Of a stretch of 64,000 nucleotides of DNA, positions 57,445 through 64,000 are shown piece by piece. Each line of letters starts with the position of its first letter. Positions within the stretch are counted from its first letter, which is position 1. The position numbers and the translations under genes were made by a program. The stretch is taken from positions 665,001-729,000 of the forward strand of contig CP065955.1 in NCBI GenBank assembly GCA_016126655.1. The letters are read 5' to 3'. This DNA is from Aerococcaceae bacterium zg-1292. Lineage in GTDB: Bacteria; Bacillota; Bacilli; Lactobacillales; Aerococcaceae. The notes beneath the pieces were generated by a model, which was given only the letters and a program-made list of their open reading frames with translations, made no database searches and had not been told where the DNA came from.

Positions 57445-58349
57445 AAAATTTTTGGAAGAAATTAAAAAATCAAGCGCCTTATCAAATAATGGTTTGGCCT
57501 GGTTTAATTTTAATGGCGATTTTCAATTTTATTCCGATGTACGGTATTATTATTGCATTTAAAGACTATTCAGTTTTTGATACCATCGCAAATGCTGAAT
57601 GGGTAGGATTTCAATATTTTGAAGAGTTTTTTAGTGATCCCAATTTTTGGAAAGTGCTAAAAAATACGGTAGGAATTAGTTTCTTTAAATTAATTATCGG
57701 ATTCCCATTAGCTATTTTTGTAGCTGTGCTCATTAATGAATTAATTAGTCCTAAGTTTAAAAAGATGGTACAAACAGTGTCGTATTTACCACATTTCCTA
57801 TCATGGGTCATTTTAGGTGGGATGTTTATTACGTGGTTATCTGATGCCGGTCTTATCAATAATTTATTGATGGATTTTAATATCATTGAAAAACCAATTC
57901 GTTTTTTAACGGATAGTAAGAAATATTGGTCGATTGCCGTTATTTCAGATATTTGGAAGGAATTAGGTTGGAATACTATTTTATATATTGCTGCAATGAC
58001 GGGTATTAACCCTGCCCTTTATGAAGCGGCCAAAATCGATGGTGCGACGAAAATGCAACAAATTTTCAAAATTACGATTCCATCCATTCGTCATATTATT
58101 GCTTTGACCTTTGTCTTGTCAGTAGGAGGCTTACTTGGTTCTAACTTAGATCAAACATTAGTATTGCAAAACCCTGTGAATTATCAAGCGAGTGAGGTTA
58201 TTAACTCTTATGTGTATAAGATGGGGATTCAACAAGGAGACTTTTCTTATGCTACAGCAATTGGTTTGTTTGTTTCATTTTTCTCATTAATTTTAGTGGT
58301 GATTACGCATCTTGTCACCCGAAAAATTAGTGATGAATCGGTGTTCTAG
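57441..58349 (+). CDS. lplB: LplB-type sugar ABC transporter permease (module 2)
   Basis: 302-residue permease, six helices, closely related to 48253-49203 (YQIMVWPGLILMAIFNF at helix 1; EAA loop EAAKIDGATKMQQIFKITIPS; shared GGLLGSNLDQT). GTG start overlaps the lacI stop by four bases, with GGGAGGG upstream. Partner of the permease 15 bases downstream. Confidence 0.93.
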   Translation: MKNFWKKLKNQAPYQIMVWPGLILMAIFNFIPMYGIIIAFKDYSVFDTIANAEWVGFQYFEEFFSDPNFWKVLKNTVGISFFKLIIGFPLAIFVAVLINELISPKFKKMVQTVSYLPHFLSWVILGGMFITWLSDAGLINNLLMDFNIIEKPIRFLTDSKKYWSIAVISDIWKELGWNTILYIAAMTGINPALYEAAKIDGATKMQQIFKITIPSIRHIIALTFVLSVGGLLGSNLDQTLVLQNPVNYQASEVINSYVYKMGIQQGDFSYATAIGLFVSFFSLILVVITHLVTRKISDESVF

Positions 58350-58363
58350 AAAGGAGTGTTAAT

Positions 58364-59236
58364 GTGAAAAACAAATCTGTGGATGAAAAAGTATTTGATA
58401 TCGTCAATGTAATTTTTATGATTTTTTTCGTTGCGATTATTGCATTACCGCTCTTGAATATTGTGGCATTATCATTTAACGATGCAACAGATGCAATCAA
58501 AGGGGGGATTTATTTTTGGCCGAGAAAGTTCTCATTAGAAAGTTATTATACTGTATTTGAGGATCCGGCAATTTATAAAGCAGCAATTGTTTCGATCGCT
58601 AAAACACTGATTGGGGTCGTGACACACACCTTGTTAACGGCGATTGTGGCATATGGGATGTCGAAGAAGTTTTTAATCGGACGCAGTCTTTACATGAAAA
58701 TGGGGATTATCGCGATGTTTGTTAATGGAGGGATGATTCCAACGTTCTTAGTATTTAAAGCGATGGGATTATTGAATAACTTTTGGGTATATATCCTACC
58801 TGTATTATTCTCATTCTATGACATGGTGATTATAATGAACTTCTTTAAGAATTTACCTGACTCGTTGGAAGAATCAGCTGAAGTTGATGGCGCAAATCCA
58901 TTTACAATCTTTTTTAAGATTATTTTACCATTATCGTTGCCAGTGTTAGCGACTATAGCTTTATTCCATGGTGTTTATCAGTGGAATGATTATATGACAG
59001 CTAATATTTACGTCGATAATCGTGATTTGTATCCATTACAAATGTTATTGTATCGCATAGTATCTGAAAACTTATCACCAGCGGTCGCAACTGGTACAAA
59101 TGTCGTTCGCAAGACGACTTCTCAATCACTACAACTAGCGACGATGGTAGTAACCACTGTTCCTGTGGTTGTTATCTATCCGTTTTTACAAAAATACTTT
59201 ATTCATGGTATGACATTAGGTTCAGTTAAAGAATAG
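58364..59236 (+). CDS. ytcP: YtcP-type sugar ABC transporter permease (module 2)
   Basis: 290-residue partner permease with six helices and EAA loop EESAEVDGANPFTIFFKIILP. The C-terminus VVIYPFLQKYFIHGMTLGSVKE mirrors the module 1 protein. GTG start at 58364 behind AAAGGAG; the ATG two bases earlier is out of frame and stops at once. Confidence 0.93.
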   Translation: MKNKSVDEKVFDIVNVIFMIFFVAIIALPLLNIVALSFNDATDAIKGGIYFWPRKFSLESYYTVFEDPAIYKAAIVSIAKTLIGVVTHTLLTAIVAYGMSKKFLIGRSLYMKMGIIAMFVNGGMIPTFLVFKAMGLLNNFWVYILPVLFSFYDMVIIMNFFKNLPDSLEESAEVDGANPFTIFFKIILPLSLPVLATIALFHGVYQWNDYMTANIYVDNRDLYPLQMLLYRIVSENLSPAVATGTNVVRKTTSQSLQLATMVVTTVPVVVIYPFLQKYFIHGMTLGSVKE

Positions 59237-59237
59237 G

Positions 59238-59318
59238 AAGGTCAAGGCTATATCGAGGCAAATGCTTTTCAACTAATTTGGGAGATGAATGCCTAGTAAG
59301 CCTAAGCAAACCAGAAAT
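59238..59318 (+). repeat. Hairpin repeat R11, strongly decayed
   Basis: Remnant with tail elements GAGATGAATGCCTAGTAAGCC and CTAAGCAAACCAGAAATC matching GAAGTGGACGTCAAGGCAGCC and CAAGCGAACCAGAAT. It ends next to the GAGGAG of the binding-protein gene. Confidence 0.55.
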
Positions 59319-59334
59319 CGAGGAGAGAGAGAAA

Positions 59335-60963
59335 ATGAAACCTATAAAAAAACTTTTAGTATTATTTAGTGCAGCTGTAACATTAGGGTCTTCAGTAAAT
59401 TTTGCTGCAATAGCAGAAGCAAAAGATTACAAGTTGCCGGATTCACGTTTTGAAGTTGATCCTGCAACACCATCTTGGGAAAAAGATAAAAAACATCCAG
59501 CTAAATTACGCTGGTATGTGAACTTTGATTGGTACGCTCAACATTGGGGAAAAGATATTGTTTCTAAAAAAATAATGGAAGATATGAATGTTGAAGTAGA
59601 ATTCATTTCTGGAAATGATGAGAACTTAAATACAATGATGGCAGGTGGGGATTTACCTGATATAGTAACCTTTGATAAAAATCTCACGCATGCCAATGAT
59701 GCAGATAAGTTTGCGATTCCATTAAATGTTTTAGCTGAAAAATACGATCCATATTTCTTAGAAACAGCAGCTAAAAAAGAAACTTTAGATTGGTATACTC
59801 ATGAAGATGGTAATGTATATGGTTATCCTAGTTTTTCAACAACTAAAAAAGACTATGAAGATGGCAATGTTGTAGGGGATCAAGTATTTATTGTTCGTAA
59901 AGATATTTATGAAGCAATTGGTAGTCCGGATATGTCTACCCCTGAAGGTTTTTTAAAAGCATTAAAAGATGCAAAGGAAAAATTCCCAAATACGGATGAT
60001 GGTGCACCAATTGTACCTTTTGCTGGAACAGCATTAGATATCGCAAATGGTGGTGACGGTGCTTTTGGTGGTATATTACAAGATTTCTTAAATATTCCAG
60101 TTACAGTAGATGGTAAATGGAATGACCGTGATGTGAATGAAGACTATATTAATTGGATTGACACTTTCCGTCAAGCATACAGTGAGGGATTAATGTCACC
60201 AGATCAATTTTCAGATAACGATAATACAATGAAAGAAAAAATGACCCAAGGTACATATTTTGCTTATTTACATACAAATACTAAAGGGTTAAATGAGTTT
60301 ATGTCTGATAATAATGCACGTAATCCAGAGCAAACATATATTGCAGTAGATGGACCGAAAAATGCAAAAGGGGAAGATCATACCTTTAATGGTGGTAATA
60401 TTGGTGGCTGGACAGCAACCTATATTACACGTTCGACAAAAGAACCTCAAAAAGCTATGGAACTTTTAACTTATTTAGCAAGTGAATATGGTACAATGGT
60501 TTCTGTATTTGGTGTTGAGGGAAAAACCTATGAAATGAAAGACGGGCAAGCAGTATATACTGACTTTACTAATGATTTACGTAATACCGATATTGCTAAA
60601 TTTGATAAAGAGATAGCTCTAGGTAATTATTGGTTCGTTTCAAATGATAACTACGCTATTTCAATGGGACAGAAACCATCTGTAACGATTCGTGAAATGG
60701 TTGAATGGGCACAAGACAAAGTTGCACCGCGTTTTGAAATTGAAGACATCGAACCAAAAGAAGGGGCATTGAACCGTAATTTAGTTAACTTAAATACAGC
60801 GCGTGTCCAAGCATTAGTTGCGTTTATTCAAGCGCCGGATTCAGAGTCCGGTAAACAAATATGGCAAGAATATCTAGATAGTCGTGATAATTTTGGTTTC
60901 CAAGAAATTGTGGAACATCGCAACGCGAAAATTGCTGATAATATTGCTAAATTGGGCGAATAA
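59335..60963 (+). CDS. LplA-type sugar-binding protein without lipobox (module 2)
   Basis: 542-residue solute-binding protein, paralogue of 50222-51841 (LRWYVNFDWY, DIVTFDKN, YGYPSFSTT, GGWTATYI). The signal peptide (MKPIKKLLVLFSAAVTLGS...) has no cysteine; where LAGC is expected it reads TLGSS, and an AEA signal-peptidase-I-like site follows at about residue 32. It may be anchored only by an uncleaved helix, or be released. ATG 59335 is preceded by GAGGAGAGAGAG. The frame stays open upstream into the decayed repeat, but those starts lack an RBS. Confidence 0.9.
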   Translation: MKPIKKLLVLFSAAVTLGSSVNFAAIAEAKDYKLPDSRFEVDPATPSWEKDKKHPAKLRWYVNFDWYAQHWGKDIVSKKIMEDMNVEVEFISGNDENLNTMMAGGDLPDIVTFDKNLTHANDADKFAIPLNVLAEKYDPYFLETAAKKETLDWYTHEDGNVYGYPSFSTTKKDYEDGNVVGDQVFIVRKDIYEAIGSPDMSTPEGFLKALKDAKEKFPNTDDGAPIVPFAGTALDIANGGDGAFGGILQDFLNIPVTVDGKWNDRDVNEDYINWIDTFRQAYSEGLMSPDQFSDNDNTMKEKMTQGTYFAYLHTNTKGLNEFMSDNNARNPEQTYIAVDGPKNAKGEDHTFNGGNIGGWTATYITRSTKEPQKAMELLTYLASEYGTMVSVFGVEGKTYEMKDGQAVYTDFTNDLRNTDIAKFDKEIALGNYWFVSNDNYAISMGQKPSVTIREMVEWAQDKVAPRFEIEDIEPKEGALNRNLVNLNTARVQALVAFIQAPDSESGKQIWQEYLDSRDNFGFQEIVEHRNAKIADNIAKLGE

Positions 60964-60994
60964 TCGCTTTATACAATAGAAAGTAGTGATTGGA

Positions 60995-61591
60995 ATGTTC
61001 TCATTAGAAGGAAAATTATATCGAGGATTAGCAGTAATATGGCATTTAATAATGGTAAATATTTTGGTGATGGTGTTTTCTTTACCAATCATCACCCTTG
61101 GTGCTTCAATAACTGCTGGTATTACAATAATTGAACCTTCTAGTGGGAATATTTTTATTCAATTCTGGGAAACATTTAAGACGAAATGGTTATCTTCACT
61201 GCCAATTTTAGCCATCAATGTTGTCTCACTGTATTTTTATTTTATGTTTGATATGACGTTTTTAGCAAGCTCACTGAAGATTATCTACTATGTATTTATT
61301 TTATTTTTATTGATTTTTAATGTTAATTGCTATGTTATTTTAGCGAAATTCGCTGATTTGCATAGGATAAATATTTTTCGGTATAGCTTTATGATTAGTA
61401 TTCTATCTTTAGTTAAAACGATTTGGATTCCCATTGTGTGGGTATTATTAGTTTTAAAAGCTTATCATTTTATCGGGCTATTATTAAATATTATGTTAGT
61501 GAGTTTGCCGTTATATGTACACATCAAAATGATTAATAAAGAAGTAAAAATGATTGAAAAATTTTTATCGAAAGATAGAAAGGAAGGGTAG
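60995..61591 (+). CDS. YesL/DUF624 family membrane protein (module 2)
   Basis: 198-residue membrane protein with about five helices, paralogue of 51972-52598 (FSLEGKLYRGLAVIWHLIMVNILVMVFSLPIITLG; end LPLYVHIKM). The ATG at 60995 agrees with the paralogue's N-terminus; a GTG at 60986 is in frame. Both have weak ribosome-binding sites, so translation may depend on read-through coupling from the binding protein 31 bases upstream. Confidence 0.85.
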   Translation: MFSLEGKLYRGLAVIWHLIMVNILVMVFSLPIITLGASITAGITIIEPSSGNIFIQFWETFKTKWLSSLPILAINVVSLYFYFMFDMTFLASSLKIIYYVFILFLLIFNVNCYVILAKFADLHRINIFRYSFMISILSLVKTIWIPIVWVLLVLKAYHFIGLLLNIMLVSLPLYVHIKMINKEVKMIEKFLSKDRKEG

Positions 61592-61592
61592 T

Positions 61593-62522
61593 ATGTATTT
61601 AGGAATAGATATTGGCGGTACATTTATCAAGTATGGATTAGTAGATGAATTGGGAAATATTTCTCATAAAAATAAAATAGCAACGCCATTGGATAAAGAA
61701 CCATTTATTGAAGCGTTAGCAAGAATCATTCGCCAATGTGCTAATGAGGATATTAAAGGCATTGGCATTAGTATGCCCGGGGTTATTCGTGAAGATGGAT
61801 TTTTAATTACTGCAGGGGCAATCCGTAGTATTTATCAATTGAATTTAATTGACTTATTACATGAGTATACGAATCTTCCAATAACTGTTGATAATGATGG
61901 TAATTGCGTGGCAATTGCAGAAAAATGGTTAGGGAATGCCCAAGCACTTAGTAATTATATTTGCATGGTGATAGGCACCGGTATTGGTGGTGGATTTGTT
62001 ATTAATAACCAGTTGTATCGAGGATTTAATGGGATGGCTGGCGAATTTGGTTGGATGATTATAGAACATGTGCCAGAAACGGGTCCAATTGAACCACAGT
62101 CTACGTTGAATTTTAATGGAGCGGTCATTTTAGGATTATGTGGTATTTATAATAAACTACATAAAGAACAAAATCCTGATTTTATTGAAGTAAGTGATGC
62201 TAGAATTGTCTTAGAGAATGAAGAAATTGATCCATTTGCAAAAATTGCTGTTGAAACCTTTTATGCTGCATTATCTAAAGCAATCATAAATTTTGATAGT
62301 TTATTTGATCCACAAGCGATTTTGATTGGTGGTGGTATTACAGAATATCCAGACTTTTATGACCGATTAATGTCTACCCATGAACAAATGGTTGCACGAC
62401 ATGAAAGTTATCATTTTATGGTTGGGAAAACGGCTTGTGATGTAAAATTAGCAAAACTGAAAAATGACGCAGGCTTACTAGGAGCCGTGTACCAAGTAAA
62501 ACAAAAAATTCAAGCGGAATAA
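61593..62522 (+). CDS. ROK family sugar kinase, possible beta-glucoside kinase
   Basis: 309-residue ROK kinase. ATP motif GIDIGGTFIKYGL (near 4-16), ISMPGV, catalytic-loop DNDGNCVAIAE and GTGIGGGFVINNQLYRG are present. Where most ROK kinases have GEIGHM and a Cys zinc site, it has GEFGWM and no CxCGxxGC motif. This fits a divergent branch that could include beta-glucoside kinases (BglK), and the neighbouring 6-phospho-beta-glucosidase needs such a kinase if import is by ABC transport. A glucokinase role is the alternative. ATG 61593 is behind AGGAAGGG, directly after the yesL-2 stop. Confidence 0.88.
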   Translation: MYLGIDIGGTFIKYGLVDELGNISHKNKIATPLDKEPFIEALARIIRQCANEDIKGIGISMPGVIREDGFLITAGAIRSIYQLNLIDLLHEYTNLPITVDNDGNCVAIAEKWLGNAQALSNYICMVIGTGIGGGFVINNQLYRGFNGMAGEFGWMIIEHVPETGPIEPQSTLNFNGAVILGLCGIYNKLHKEQNPDFIEVSDARIVLENEEIDPFAKIAVETFYAALSKAIINFDSLFDPQAILIGGGITEYPDFYDRLMSTHEQMVARHESYHFMVGKTACDVKLAKLKNDAGLLGAVYQVKQKIQAE

Positions 62523-62564
62523 AATGTAATCTTAATTAACGTGGTAGTTTTCACACCACCCCAA

Positions 62565-62613
62565 ATACCACCCCACAGTAATGCAGTGAAAGTGCATCAC
62601 CATGGGGTGGTAT
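62565..62613. terminator. Large hairpin between convergent genes
   Basis: ATACCACCCCA pairs with TGGGGTGGTAT, with an inner ATGCA/TGCAT hairpin. The ACCACCCCA unit also occurs once just upstream, near 62555. No T run on the plus strand, so terminator function is uncertain; it lies between the ROK gene and the convergent betaine transporter gene. Confidence 0.5.
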
Positions 62614-62660
62614 AATATCTAGAGCCTGAGTGCTGAAACGTAGTAGTACGTCACTCTATA

Positions 62661-64000
62661 TTATTGTCGTGCTGCTTCAATCCACCGGTCTACAAGTTCG
62701 CGGTGATTACTAATCCATTTCTTAGCAATTTGCTCTGCGGGCGTACCTGACTCTAATTCATCCATAAAAGATTCTAATTCGGAAATGTCCCATTCAAATT
62801 GATCTAAAATATGATAAACTTCGGGCATATCTTCTTTTAATCCTTTGCGAGCAAAAGTGACTACTTGTTCCTCCCCTCCCATTGTGCCTTCAGGGTCTTC
62901 TAAATATTTAATATCAAACCGTTCGAACATCCAATGAGGTGTCCAGCCAGTAATAACAATTTCTTCTTTATTTTTCAGCGCTTGTTCTAATTGCGTTGTC
63001 ATTGCACCGGTCGAGGATGTTTTTTGTGTCCAACCTTTTAAGTTAGGGTAAGTCTCTATTGTTTTGTTTGTGGTTTTAGTAATACCGGCACCGGGTTCAA
63101 TCCCTGTAATTACTTTACCGGCTTCATCAGTTAAATCAGCAATTGAATGGATATTCTCCATATAAGTTGGCACCGCTAGACCCAGTTTTGCGCCGGTCGT
63201 ATTTGGACCTAATTCCACCATTTGGTCGCCGTATTCTTCATAGAGTGCCGCTTGTGTATAGGGGAGCCATGGTACTAAGGTACCATCTGCTTCACCAGAT
63301 GCAACTGATGCGAATAGAACAGCATTATCTAATGATTTGACTTCAACTTGGTAACCCATTTCTTCTAATATTAATTTAACAACACTAGAAGAAGCCAAAT
63401 CGGCATCCCATTGTGTTGACGCTAAGGTAACAGTTTGCGTATTCCCTTTAGAAAAATACGAGTATCCCGCACTACCAATTAATAATGCTAGGGCAGCCAT
63501 ACCAATTGTTATCTGTTTCTTGCGTGATTGCTGCTTTTCTACCTTTGTTTGGGCGATACGAGGACGGTTCAGTAATTGTGTAAAGCGATCGACAATAATC
63601 GCTAAGATTACTAAGGAAACTCCGTATACAAACCCAGAGCCGATATCGGCTTTTTGAAGAGCGGTTAAGACGCCTTCACCTAAACCAGGCGCACCAATCA
63701 TTGATGCAGTCACGACCATCGACAGTGCTAGCATCGTTGTCTGATTTATTCCAGCAAAAATAGTATCTTTTGCCATCGGTAAATCTAATTTAAACAGACG
63801 TTGCATGCCGGTCGAGCCAAATGCTTGTGACGCTTCAACTAATTCTTTTGGCACTTGACGAATACCTAAATTGGTAAAGCGAACAGTCGGTGGCAAGGCG
63901 AAAATTACCGAAGCAAAAACACCGGGTACCATCCCAATACCGAAGAATGCGACGGCAGGAATTAAGTACACGAACGATGGCATAGTCTGCATAAAATCTA
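62661..64000 (-). CDS. Fused glycine betaine/proline betaine ABC permease and binding protein (OpuABC type), partial
   Basis: 3' part of a compatible-solute importer; the frame runs off the right edge without a start (residues D-F precede [14 protein letters not shown]). The visible permease end has the EAA-type segment ([21 protein letters not shown]) and the last helices. A transmembrane helix (about 165-185) then leads to an extracellular OpuAC-like binding domain. Tryptophans in [16 protein letters not shown] and GWTPHWM can form the aromatic box that binds quaternary amines. Permease-receptor fusions of this kind are normal in Lactobacillales. The ATPase gene should lie outside the window, upstream on the minus strand. 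Confidence 0.93.
   Translation of the reverse strand, partial: DFMQTMPSFVYLIPAVAFFGIGMVPGVFASVIFALPPTVRFTNLGIRQVPKELVEASQAFGSTGMQRLFKLDLPMAKDTIFAGINQTTMLALSMVVTASMIGAPGLGEGVLTALQKADIGSGFVYGVSLVILAIIVDRFTQLLNRPRIAQTKVEKQQSRKKQITIGMAALALLIGSAGYSYFSKGNTQTVTLASTQWDADLASSSVVKLILEEMGYQVEVKSLDNAVLFASVASGEADGTLVPWLPYTQAALYEEYGDQMVELGPNTTGAKLGLAVPTYMENIHSIADLTDEAGKVITGIEPGAGITKTTNKTIETYPNLKGWTQKTSSTGAMTTQLEQALKNKEEIVITGWTPHWMFERFDIKYLEDPEGTMGGEEQVVTFARKGLKEDMPEVYHILDQFEWDISELESFMDELESGTPAEQIAKKWISNHRELVDRWIEAARQ

Noticed and set aside
59278-59334. Longer start of the module 2 binding protein that might restore a lipobox
   Set aside because: The upstream residues come from the decayed repeat, contain a Cys outside any signal-peptide context and lack an RBS.

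Overview
The window is a stretch of a low-GC Gram-positive chromosome. A PolC-type polymerase, a B. subtilis-like division cluster, MraZ, FtsL and DivIB, frequent GTG/TTG starts behind strong Shine-Dalgarno sites, and YktA/YktB/YlbG/DUF3397/DUF1146-type proteins all point to the Firmicutes. The gene set (NrdH, a PrsA lipoprotein behind a HIT protein and a YtxH protein, EpuA, potABCD) suggests Lactobacillales, perhaps near Aerococcaceae or Carnobacteriaceae. I cannot place it to genus.

Layout. 1-3990: the 3' two thirds of a 23S rRNA, a 5S rRNA and 20 tRNA genes, closed by a terminator. 4016-9075: small housekeeping genes (YnzC, YneF, cysK-cysE, nrdH with a tandem NrdR site, DUF1294, HIT, YtxH, prsA). 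9642-21166: a DEAD-box helicase, rseP, polC, yktB, yktA, suhB and typA. 21768-25098: DUF1146, murA, mbl, epuA and DUF3397. 25198-37019: a dcw cluster (MraZ boxes, mraZ, rsmH, ftsL, ftsI, murE, mraY, murD, divIB, ftsA, ftsZ) that lacks murG and ftsW. 37252-41040: potABCD for spermidine/putrescine uptake. 41208-45623: a DUF368 (PopT-type) gene on the minus strand, then ftsW, ylbG, rsmD, coaD and a cold-shock gene. 45802-62522: a 17-kb beta-glucoside/oligosaccharide locus with RpiR and LacI regulators, GH1, GH30 and GH3 enzymes, two paralogous LplB/YtcP/binding-protein importers, two YesL-like proteins and a ROK kinase. 62661-64000: the 3' part of a fused glycine-betaine permease/binding protein on the minus strand.

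The most striking signal is a dispersed repeat of about 111-115 bp, found at eleven sites between 9.6 and 59.3 kb. It folds into one long nested hairpin. Stem sequences differ between copies while pairing is kept. Several copies contain a second copy inserted at the same internal point, and in the mraZ leader the inner copy is flanked by the 6-bp direct repeat AAAATA that is present once in unoccupied copies. All recognised copies lie on the + strand, and nine end within a few bases to about ten bases of the ribosome-binding site of a gene, including mraZ, ftsZ, suhB and potA. It looks like a mobile (MITE-like) hairpin that has become, or mimics, a 5'-leader RNA.

The sugar locus makes sense as an import-then-phosphorylate pathway: ABC importers bring in beta-glucosides, cytoplasmic GH30 and GH3 enzymes trim them, and a ROK kinase could supply the 6-phosphate substrate for a GH1 enzyme that keeps the phosphate-binding Ser/Lys/Tyr set. 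Three identical 16-bp palindromes around the GH3 promoter are probable operators for the LacI protein encoded next to it.
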